In this document: positions 52,854 to 60,324 of the stretch, in pieces
How the letters are laid out: each line of letters starts with the position of its first letter
How positions within the stretch are numbered: position 1 is the stretch's first letter
Origin: G963677325 sp963677325
Lineage (GTDB): Bacteria; Bacteroidota; Bacteroidia; Bacteroidales; Prolixibacteraceae
Reading direction: 5' to 3'
DNA: 64,000 nucleotides
NCBI GenBank assembly: GCA_963677325.2
Contig: CAXXGM010000014.1
Span: 62,001 to 126,000, forward strand
Program-made: the position numbers and the translations under genes
Notes under the pieces: generated by a model
Told to the model about the DNA's origin: nothing
What the model saw: the letters and a program-made list of their open reading frames with translations, nothing else
Databases searched by the model: none

Positions 52854-55043
52854 TTACCTGGTAAAAAGCAGCTCCCTGTATTTTGGCAGCGGCCATAATT
52901 CGTTATCCACCACCAGCTCAAGCTTGTCGATATGAACGCGGATGGTATCCAGGAAAGGACGCACCGAATTTTCGTATGCAAAGGCCTTTTCTTTTCCATT
53001 TTCGATTACATTGGCCACTTTCCGGGCTTCTATCATCTCATTAACAAGAGCCTTAATAGCTGAAATATGGCCAGATATTTTCCTGATTAATTTTAAACGC
53101 GCTCCTGACAATTCTTTAAATTCCTCCTCTGAAAAAATATCCTTTAAACCCTGTACGTTTTCAATTAAAGAAGTCTGGTAAGCGATGGCAATCGGTACAA
53201 TGTGGTTAATGGCAATATCACCAAGAACTCTTGATTCAATCTGAATTTTCTTGGTGTATTTTTCCAATTCAACTTCCACACGTGCCTCCAGTTCAACAGT
53301 GCTGAAAATTCCCAGAGTTTCAAATATCTTACGCGAGTTTTCTGTCAGGTAAGCTCCCAAAGCTTCCGGGACACTTTTGATATTGGTCAAGCCCCGTTTT
53401 ATAGCTTCCTCGGCCCATTCTTCACTGTATCCGTTACCATCAAAACGAATGGCTTTGCAGCTTTTGATGTATTTTTTCAATACCTGGAATGTAGCTTCGT
53501 CTTTCTTTACTCCCTTGTTGATCAGGCCATCCACATCCTGCTTGAATTGGATCAACTGGTAGGCTACGACCGAGTTGAGCGCAATCATCGCGGAGGCACA
53601 GTTGGCTGAGGATCCCACTGCACGGAATTCAAACCTGTTGCCAGTAAATGCAAAGGGTGAAGTTCTGTTCCGGTCGGTGTTATCCAGCAGGATTTCAGGG
53701 ATTCTGCCAATATCGAGTTTAAGGGCTGTCTTTTCATCGGGGGTCATTTTGCTCTCCCCAACGCTCTCTTCCAGCAGATCCAGCATCCTGTTTACCTCCG
53801 TTCCAAGGAAGGTGGAGATAATGGCCGGAGGCGCTTCGTTTGCACCCAGCCTGTGCGAATTGCCGGCCGATACAATGGCTGCACGCAGCAGATCCTGGTT
53901 GTCAAATACAGCTTTGATCGTGTTGACAACAAACGTAAGGAACTGCATGTTTGCCCTCGGATTCTTTCCTGGAGAGTAAAGGTTTACGCCTGTATTGGTG
54001 GAGAGTGACCAGTTGTTGTGCTTGCCCGAACCATTGATCCCTGCAAAAGGTTTTTCGTGCAGTAAAACACGAAATCCATGATGACGCGCGGTCCTGTTCA
54101 TCAGGGCCATGATCAGCTGGTTGTGGTCATTGGCCAGGTTTACCTCTTCGTAGATGGGGGCTAATTCAAACTGGTTGGGAGCCACCTCGTTGTGACGGGT
54201 CTTGATCGGAATGCCTAATTTGTAACCTTCATTCTCCAGATCCTGCATGAACATGGCTACACGTTCGGGTATGGAACCGAAGTAATGGTCTTCCAGCTGC
54301 TGATCTTTGGCAGAGGAGTGACCCATCAGGGTTCTGCCGGTCAGTAACAGATCCGGACGGGCCTGGCACAGGGCCTCGTCAACAAGGAAATATTCCTGTT
54401 CCCAGCCCAGATTAGCCTGTACGCTGGTGACATTTTTATCAAAATACTGGCAAACATCCACAGCGGCCTTGTCAATGACATTCAGCACTTTCAGCAAAGG
54501 AGCCTTGTAGTCGAGCGCCTCGCCGGTATAGGATATAAACACAGTTGGAATACAAAGGGTGGTCCCCACAATGAAGGCCGGAGAGGATACATCCCATGCC
54601 GTATATCCTCTTGCTTCAAAGGTATTGCGGATGCCTCCGCTGGGGAAAGATGAAGCATCAGGCTCCTGCTGTGCCAGCAATTTACCCGGGAAGCTTTCCA
54701 CCACTCCGCCCAGTTCGGATAAGTCAATGAATGCATCGTGTTTTTCTGCAGTTCCGTCCGTAAGAGGGTGAAACCAGTGGGTATAATGGGTTACCCCTTT
54801 TTCCATGGCCCACGCTTTCATTCCGATGGCTACCTGATCGGCAATTTTGCGGTCGATGGTCGTTCCATTGTCAATCGCATCGCAAATTCCCTTGTAGGAT
54901 TCTTTTGAAAGATACTTTTTCATCTTGGGACGATCAAAAACCAGCATCCCGTAAAAATCTGATGTCAGATTTTCTTCTCTCTTTACCATGACCGGCTTCC
55001 TGGACATGAGAACTTCCAGAGCCTTAAATCTTAATGTAGCCAT
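52854..55043 (-). CDS. glnN: Glutamine synthetase type III
   Basis: 729 aa, the large GSIII form typical of Bacteroidota, making glutamine from glutamate, ammonia and ATP. Recognisable segments: VTHYTHWFHPLTDGTAEKHD, QANLGWEQEYFLVDE, KTRHNEVAPNQFELAPIYEE (GSIII-specific), KPFAGINGSGKHNNWSLST (GAGxH-type loop), and NRTSPFAFTGNRFEFRAVGS. The C-terminal helical extension is complete. TATTTTTG on the minus strand (55092-55085) is a candidate -7 box. The gene is monocistronic and divergent from the terpenoid cluster. Confidence 0.97.
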   Translation of the reverse strand: MATLRFKALEVLMSRKPVMVKREENLTSDFYGMLVFDRPKMKKYLSKESYKGICDAIDNGTTIDRKIADQVAIGMKAWAMEKGVTHYTHWFHPLTDGTAEKHDAFIDLSELGGVVESFPGKLLAQQEPDASSFPSGGIRNTFEARGYTAWDVSSPAFIVGTTLCIPTVFISYTGEALDYKAPLLKVLNVIDKAAVDVCQYFDKNVTSVQANLGWEQEYFLVDEALCQARPDLLLTGRTLMGHSSAKDQQLEDHYFGSIPERVAMFMQDLENEGYKLGIPIKTRHNEVAPNQFELAPIYEEVNLANDHNQLIMALMNRTARHHGFRVLLHEKPFAGINGSGKHNNWSLSTNTGVNLYSPGKNPRANMQFLTFVVNTIKAVFDNQDLLRAAIVSAGNSHRLGANEAPPAIISTFLGTEVNRMLDLLEESVGESKMTPDEKTALKLDIGRIPEILLDNTDRNRTSPFAFTGNRFEFRAVGSSANCASAMIALNSVVAYQLIQFKQDVDGLINKGVKKDEATFQVLKKYIKSCKAIRFDGNGYSEEWAEEAIKRGLTNIKSVPEALGAYLTENSRKIFETLGIFSTVELEARVEVELEKYTKKIQIESRVLGDIAINHIVPIAIAYQTSLIENVQGLKDIFSEEEFKELSGARLKLIRKISGHISAIKALVNEMIEARKVANVIENGKEKAFAYENSVRPFLDTIRVHIDKLELVVDNELWPLPKYRELLFTR

Positions 55044-55294
55044 CCTTTTGTATTTTATGAGGAATAATGAATAAATTGTCTTTACAAAAATAGTTTTTTT
55101 TAATATACCCCCTATATTTTTGGCACTAAATTTATTTTTTTATGCTTTTTTGTTTCTTTTTTGATTTTTAAGCACACTTATTTCAAATTATCTCAATTTT
55201 TCAACAGACAATGCTTCTAATTATCATTTTATAGAATATTGTAATCATTTCATATTAATCACAGGAACACCGGGGAGATTTATCAGCTCTATAC

Positions 55295-55324
55295 TTGTAA
55301 TTATCACCGTAACACATATCTTTG
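55295..55324 (+). promoter_or_regulatory. Promoter of the ferredoxin-radical SAM-isoprenoid cluster
   Basis: TTG (55295-55297), a 19 bp spacer and TATCTTTG (55317-55324) match the Bacteroidota pattern exactly, about 20 bp before the first ATG at 55344. The rest of the 300 bp divergent region is AT-rich without other obvious sites. Confidence 0.7.
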
Positions 55325-55343
55325 TCATGGCAGGAAAAGAAGA

Positions 55344-56123
55344 ATGAAAAAAAAAATCGTATTTTGTAATTGTGGTGGAAATCTTTTGACGGCTGATTTC
55401 AAAGAGGAAATGTTCGGTGCGTTAAAAGATGGAAATGTGGATTTCATCAAAGTTTCTGATTTATGCAGTCTTTGTTCCACCCAAAAACAAGATATTAAAG
55501 AGTTGCTATCTTCTTCGGAGGAAACGCTTGTCATTGCCTGCCATCAGAGAGCTGTTAAACTTTTATTCAATAAAACAGGCATCGAAACAGAAACCGGGAA
55601 AATACATTTGTTAAATTTTCTGGAACAGGATGTAAGTACATTATTGGGAAAAATAAAAGACTTCAATGCTTCCGGAGACAATGTATCTTCTCCGGCAGAG
55701 ATAAGAAGCAGCTCCGAATGGCCGGCCTGGTTTCCGCTGATTGATTATTCACGTTGCAGTTCATGTGGCCAGTGTACAGATTTTTGTCTTTTCGGTGTGT
55801 ATGAAAAAGAAGGCGATAAGGTTATGGTCATTCATCCCGAAGGATGCAAAAACAATTGTCCAGCCTGTGCAAGGATTTGTCCGCAGTCGGCCATTGTTTT
55901 TCCTAAATACGAGCATGGAGGCGCTATCGCCGGAGCGGAATCCATTGATGAGATTCAGGAACAGCAGCGCCAGCAGAAAGACATTGACGCTATTTTGGGG
56001 AGCGAAATCTATCAGGCTCTTGAGAAGCGGAAGTTAAAAAGACAATCCATTATCAGGAACAATGCGATGGAGGCGGCATTGAAAGAAAGAGAACAGGCTC
56101 AAAAGGAGAACAAAACAATTTAG
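55344..56123 (+). CDS. Double-cluster ferredoxin-like protein, first gene of isoprenoid cluster
   Basis: 259 aa, not an ordinary small ferredoxin. The N-terminal 110 residues have CNCGG (8-12), CSLC (41-44) and Cys66, recalling heterodisulfide-reductase-type electron carriers. The middle has two [4Fe-4S] motifs: CSSCGQCTDFC (138-148) and CKNNCPACARIC (168-179). The C-terminus is a charged helix (LEKRKLKRQSIIRNNAMEAA). It starts 3 bp before the radical SAM gene, so it probably supplies electrons to that enzyme. The purine-rich GGAAAAGAAGA just before the ATG may help translation. Confidence 0.78.
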   Translation: MKKKIVFCNCGGNLLTADFKEEMFGALKDGNVDFIKVSDLCSLCSTQKQDIKELLSSSEETLVIACHQRAVKLLFNKTGIETETGKIHLLNFLEQDVSTLLGKIKDFNASGDNVSSPAEIRSSSEWPAWFPLIDYSRCSSCGQCTDFCLFGVYEKEGDKVMVIHPEGCKNNCPACARICPQSAIVFPKYEHGGAIAGAESIDEIQEQQRQQKDIDAILGSEIYQALEKRKLKRQSIIRNNAMEAALKEREQAQKENKTI

Positions 56124-56126
56124 AAA

Positions 56127-57305
56127 ATGTCTTTATTAAAAAATATACTGAGGAGCGACCGGACCTGCCTGAGAAAATTCATCATTAATCTTGGGTGGAA
56201 AGGGATGACCGGCTTTTATAAATTTCAAAAAAGAAAGAAAAGAGGTGAAATTTTCCCTGCCTTTCAGTTCATCTCTGTGACCAACGATTGTAACCTGGCC
56301 TGTCAGGGCTGTTGGGTAACAAGAAAGGGTAATCCTGACCATCTTGATTTGAATAAAATCAATAAAGTAATTGAAGACAGTAAAAAATATGGTTCCTATT
56401 TTTTCGGCATTCTTGGCGGTGAGCCCCTGATGTACAGACAATTGTTTGAAATATTCAAATCCCATCCGGATTGCTATTTTCAGCTTTTCACAAACGGAAC
56501 ACTCTTAACCGATGCGGTGGCAGAAAACCTCAGGAGATGTGCTAACGTCACCCCATTGATAAGTTTTGAAGGTAATGAACAAGTTGCAGACATTCGCCGG
56601 GGGCAGAATAATGTGTACCAGCGAACGATCAAAGCATTGGAAACGGCCACAAAGCATAAACTGATTACCGGTGTAGCCATCAGTGTTTGTAAATCCAATA
56701 TAGAAATGGCCCTGTCCGGGGAATTTATTCAGATGCTCCATCAGAAAGGGATCATTTATCTCTGGTATTATATTTACCGGCCGACAGGTGAAAATCCCCA
56801 TTACGAATTGGCCCTGTCTGCCGATGAAATTCAAAGATTACGTCGTTTCCTCGTAGAAGGACGAACAAAATATCCGCTTGTCATCATCGATTCCTACTGG
56901 GGAGCTGACGGAGAACCATTTTGCCCGGCAGTCGAAGGATTAAGTCATCATATAAATCCCTCCGGATATATAGAACCCTGCCCTGTCATTCAATTCTCCA
57001 CGGACCAGATCAACGGAGATCCTTTAAAGGATACCTACGAAAACTCTCTGTTCCTGAAAAGCTTTAAATCTGAAGTTGCGAATAAGACCAAAGGGTGTAT
57101 TCTGATGGAAGATCCTTTATGGCTGCAGAATTTTATGAAAGACCATGGAGCTCTGAATACTTCAAACCGTATAGATCTTGAATTACAATTGTCGGGAGCT
57201 CCCGTTGTTCCCAGTCATGGATCCTGTCCAGGGATCCCGGAGAAAAACTGGATTTACAGAATGGCCAAAAGACATGCATTTTTCGGCCTGGGAGCTTATG
57301 GATGA
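56127..57305 (+). CDS. Radical SAM protein with SPASM-like C-terminus
   Basis: 392 aa. The AdoMet cluster motif is CNLACQGC (Cys55, 59, 62) in ISVTNDCNLACQGCWVT, and GGEP follows (FFGILGGEPLMYRQLF). The C-terminal half has HHINPSGYIEPCPVIQFS and later cysteines (GCILMEDP, GSCPGIPEKN) like auxiliary-cluster or substrate-binding regions. It resembles the radical SAM enzymes of hopanoid side-chain formation (HpnH) in size and domain order, but I cannot assign it to that family. It is next to a ferredoxin gene and upstream of isoprenoid genes, so a lipid or polyprenyl substrate is a reasonable guess. Confidence 0.8.
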   Translation: MSLLKNILRSDRTCLRKFIINLGWKGMTGFYKFQKRKKRGEIFPAFQFISVTNDCNLACQGCWVTRKGNPDHLDLNKINKVIEDSKKYGSYFFGILGGEPLMYRQLFEIFKSHPDCYFQLFTNGTLLTDAVAENLRRCANVTPLISFEGNEQVADIRRGQNNVYQRTIKALETATKHKLITGVAISVCKSNIEMALSGEFIQMLHQKGIIYLWYYIYRPTGENPHYELALSADEIQRLRRFLVEGRTKYPLVIIDSYWGADGEPFCPAVEGLSHHINPSGYIEPCPVIQFSTDQINGDPLKDTYENSLFLKSFKSEVANKTKGCILMEDPLWLQNFMKDHGALNTSNRIDLELQLSGAPVVPSHGSCPGIPEKNWIYRMAKRHAFFGLGAYG

Positions 57306-57331
57306 TGGTTAGAGATGAGTGATGAGTGATG

Positions 57332-57589
57332 AGTGATGAGTGATTTTACCGCGGAGCGGTTACGTTATTGTAGAATCATGATCGCAAACCACCCATTTAC
57401 CGCGGATCAGTTACGTTATTAATGGTTAATGATTAATGATAAATGGTTAGTGATGAGTGATTTTACCGCGGAGCGGTTACGTTATTGTAGAATCATGATC
57501 GCAAACCACCCATTTACCGCGGAGCGGTTACGTTATTGTAGAAATGTAAATTAGGATCGACCCATTTACTGCGGAGCGGTTACGTTATT
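57332..57589. repeat. Tandem repeat region with CCGCGGAGCGG palindromes
   Basis: Five units of TTACCGCGGAGCGGTTACG (from about 57347, 57397, 57464, 57514 and 57566; the second and fifth degenerate) carry the hairpin CCGC-GGA-GCGG. A block of about 76 bp at 57332-57407 recurs at 57449-57524, a 117-bp period. Flanks are GATGAGT and GGTTAATG microsatellites. This fills the 333 bp gap inside the cluster, and no gene is seen in it. Confidence 0.85.
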
Positions 57590-57638
57590 AATGGTTAATG
57601 GTTAATGATAAATGGTTATTGTTTAACAGAAACAAGGA

Positions 57639-59222
57639 ATGAATAAAAGGACTATCACGCTTGATGTTCCATATGATAAAGAAAAGAGGCTTGAGATAAG
57701 GACCGTTACTGAAGCTTATTTTAAGGAAAAGAAAGTAATTCCTCCGGTTACCTATGAAGCGCTGTATGATTTCGCAACTTTACTCATTGAGAAACAAAAG
57801 TGGGAAGAGAGATACCGCGCGTTTATCATGGTCTGCAGCGGGAATATCATCTGGAAACCTGTGGTTGGCTCCATTCCTTACAACCGGAGGATCATGCTGC
57901 TGCCCCAATGTTTACGCAATGTCAGTTCCTGCAAAGCGGAAAAGGATGAACTTGGACTTTTATGCAGCGAATGTGGAGCATGCAGTATATCCGGATTTTT
58001 AAGAGACGCTGAGAACCTGGGATATGTAGCCCTTGTAACAGAAGGAACAACCATCACGACACGTTTGATTGAAAGCGGAAAAGTAGATGCCGTCATTGGG
58101 GTCGGTTGCATGGAAGTGCTTCAGAAAATGTTCGCTTCCGTAACCAAATATGCCATCCCAAGCATAGGTATTCCCCTTATTACATGCGGATGTGTGGAAA
58201 CTTTGGCTGATACGGAATGGATTAAACAGGAACTTTATCATTACCGGGAAGATGCTAAAATAAAGCTGTTAAATCTGAATTATCTCAAAAATAAAACATC
58301 TTCCATTTTCGGGAAAGAACAGATTATCCGATTAATGGGGCCGGCAAAAAATAACACTGAGAAAATTGCCCAAGAATCATTGCTTGCAGGTGGCCAAAGA
58401 CTGCGTCCATTTATCGCTGTCCTGGCCTATGAGGCCTTTGTGAGAGAACCCGATCCCTCTGTTTTAAATCTTTTGGCCTTATCCGTGGAATGTTTTCATA
58501 AGGCCTCTTTAATCCATGACGATATCGAGGATCATGACGATACCCGTTATGGCAAGGAAACCATTCATTCAAAACACGGAGTTCCCGTTGCCATTAACAC
58601 CGGTGATTACCTCCTTGGTGAAGGTTACCGCCTGATTGCAGAAAGTTCTCTTCCTGCCGAAATTATCCGCGACAGTATAAAAATAATTTCCCGCGGCCAC
58701 ACGAATCTTACCATCGGACAGGGAACCGAACTCATGGCCATCCGGTCAGGTGAAATACTCTCGTTGCAAGAGATGCTGGATGTTTTTGAAAACAAAACAG
58801 CTGCGGCTTTCAAAGTCTCACTGCTACTCGGTGCAACCATGGGCTGTGCAGACGCCGGGATCCTCGGGTCGCTCAGTGATTTCAGCAAATACATCGGCAT
58901 CGCGTACCAGATTAAAGATGATTTGTCAGATTTTAACGGCAGCAAGGGGGACATTGAGATCAGGAATTTCTCAATTTTTCTTTCTATGCTTAAAGAGTAT
59001 GCCTCAAGTTCTGACCTTGAACAATTAGTACAGGCTCTGGAGAAAAGAGATTTCAAGATCATTTATCATCTGATCGATGAATATGAAATCCAAAAGAAAA
59101 CTGAGTCTTTACTGAAATCCTATGTCAGTGAAGCGAAGAACTGTCTTGAAAACTTAGGCAATTTAGGCCTCAAACTCGCATTGCATGAAATACTTGGAAA
59201 GACTTTCAAAGACTATATTTAA
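57639..59222 (+). CDS. DUF116-polyprenyl synthetase fusion protein
   Basis: 527 aa of two parts. Residues 1-205 are DUF116, with a cysteine set CSECGAC (109-115), Cys157, Cys183 and Cys185 that suggests a metal cluster. Residues 225-527 are a trans-isoprenyl diphosphate synthase: GGQRLRP (251-257), the first Asp-rich motif DDIED (294-298) and the second DDLSD (427-431). Both motifs are complete, so it should elongate allylic diphosphates (farnesyl/geranylgeranyl or longer). Small residues (Ala289, Ser290) stand before the first motif, which permits longer chains. Its 3' end overlaps the next gene by 38 bp. Confidence 0.9.
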   Translation: MNKRTITLDVPYDKEKRLEIRTVTEAYFKEKKVIPPVTYEALYDFATLLIEKQKWEERYRAFIMVCSGNIIWKPVVGSIPYNRRIMLLPQCLRNVSSCKAEKDELGLLCSECGACSISGFLRDAENLGYVALVTEGTTITTRLIESGKVDAVIGVGCMEVLQKMFASVTKYAIPSIGIPLITCGCVETLADTEWIKQELYHYREDAKIKLLNLNYLKNKTSSIFGKEQIIRLMGPAKNNTEKIAQESLLAGGQRLRPFIAVLAYEAFVREPDPSVLNLLALSVECFHKASLIHDDIEDHDDTRYGKETIHSKHGVPVAINTGDYLLGEGYRLIAESSLPAEIIRDSIKIISRGHTNLTIGQGTELMAIRSGEILSLQEMLDVFENKTAAAFKVSLLLGATMGCADAGILGSLSDFSKYIGIAYQIKDDLSDFNGSKGDIEIRNFSIFLSMLKEYASSSDLEQLVQALEKRDFKIIYHLIDEYEIQKKTESLLKSYVSEAKNCLENLGNLGLKLALHEILGKTFKDYI

Positions 59223-60135
59223 ACTTGCTGTTCTTCCGTTTTTAAAGAAAATCAGGTCTAAATCGATCGAGGCAGTCTTAAAGGATTCTCTTCTCCTGCT
59301 AACGGATGAAACGGCTGATGAGATCCGTCATTTTATCAGGCAAAAGCAAAATCCGGATGGAGGATTTGCAGACCGTGCGGGGAAAAGCGATCTTTACTAT
59401 TCCCTGTTCGGTTATCTTGTTGCGGAAGCGCTTTCTGTAAATGAAATTATCGGACCCTTAAAAGAGTTTGTTAAAAATGAGATTACCCGAAAGAATCTCT
59501 CCGGAGTACACCTCTATTGCGGAGCTATCCTATATTCAAAGTTGTGTGGAGCAGACGATCATTCTGTTGCACTTGAGAAAAAAGTCCTACAGGAACTCAA
59601 ATCCGCAAACCCGTACATCAGCACATCAATACATCAACACATCAGCACATCAATACATCAGCACATCGAATATTCTTCTTTCATGGGTTTTCTTGCGCTG
59701 TATTATCTTGAGAATTTCTTCGCCCTCAAAAATCTGATTAAAAACTACAAAGTCTATACATCAGCTCATCAGCACATCAACACATCACCGCATCAGCACA
59801 TCAACCCCTGCCCTGTCATGGCTGCCAACGCCATTCTTCAGGAGCTTTCAAGGTTTCCCGATCCTTCTTCTGAAGAAAAACTAATGTCATTCCACCATGA
59901 AAACGGCGGCTTTATTGCAGTTCTACAGGCTCCCTGCGAGGATCTTCTCTCAACGGGAGTGGCTTTATATGCCTTGAAATTTATAAATGCCGATCTCAGG
60001 GTATTAAAACCGCAGTGCCTCTCCTTTGTGGATAATTTATATGAAGATGGGGGATTCCGTGCTGCTCAGACTGATTTTGAAACCGATGTCGAGTACACAT
60101 TTTATGGATTGTTGGCACTGGGTTCCTTAAAATAG
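59185..60135 (+). CDS. Prenyltransferase/terpene-cyclase repeat protein, interrupted by in-frame microsatellites
   Basis: 316 aa. Alpha-alpha-toroid repeats of the prenyltransferase/squalene-cyclase type are seen: IRQKQNPDGGFADRAGKSDL near 51-70 and DNLYEDGGFRA with DVEYTFYGLLALGSL at the C-terminus. No DXDD or DCTAE motif is present, so a direct cyclase role is doubtful; it may bind prenyl groups or pair with the 60325 protein. Two segments (residues 144-160 and 191-207, rich in HQHI and STSIHQH) are encoded by imported 8-bp repeat arrays and would form loops between helices. Starts within the preceding gene. Confidence 0.72.
   Translation: MKYLERLSKTIFKLAVLPFLKKIRSKSIEAVLKDSLLLLTDETADEIRHFIRQKQNPDGGFADRAGKSDLYYSLFGYLVAEALSVNEIIGPLKEFVKNEITRKNLSGVHLYCGAILYSKLCGADDHSVALEKKVLQELKSANPYISTSIHQHISTSIHQHIEYSSFMGFLALYYLENFFALKNLIKNYKVYTSAHQHINTSPHQHINPCPVMAANAILQELSRFPDPSSEEKLMSFHHENGGFIAVLQAPCEDLLSTGVALYALKFINADLRVLKPQCLSFVDNLYEDGGFRAAQTDFETDVEYTFYGLLALGSLK
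59615..59668 (+). repeat. ACATCARY 8-bp repeat array inside coding sequence, first
   Basis: Six full units of 8 bp (59615-59662) plus a partial seventh. Three units (24 nt) encode eight residues, so the protein shows ISTSIHQH twice. The total of 48 nt keeps the frame. Confidence 0.9.
59758..59805 (+). repeat. ACATCARY 8-bp repeat array inside coding sequence, second
   Basis: Six units, more diverged (TCATCAGC, ACATCACC, GCATCAGC variants), again exactly 48 nt and in frame, encoding TSAHQHINTSPHQHIN. The greater divergence suggests an older insertion than the first array. Confidence 0.88.
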
Positions 60136-60324
60136 CTCTATATACATCAATAATTATCTCAAATAATCAACTAATTTTAAGACTTTATTAAACAATGTGA
60201 ATTAGGATTTTGAGTCATATTAAACAGGTTTGCAATAATTCAACGCTTAATTCGCATAAATAATATAATGGAATTGCTGAATGCGTTCGTGTGAATTCGT
60301 CCTCAATTCGTGTAATTCGCTAAA

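Noticed and set aside
57306..57638. CRISPR array
   Set aside because: Repeats are palindromic and tandem with duplicated flanks, spacers are not unique, and no cas gene is in the window.
59615..59805. CRISPR or separate small gene
   Set aside because: The arrays are short 8-bp microsatellites within a continuous reading frame with toroid motifs on both sides.
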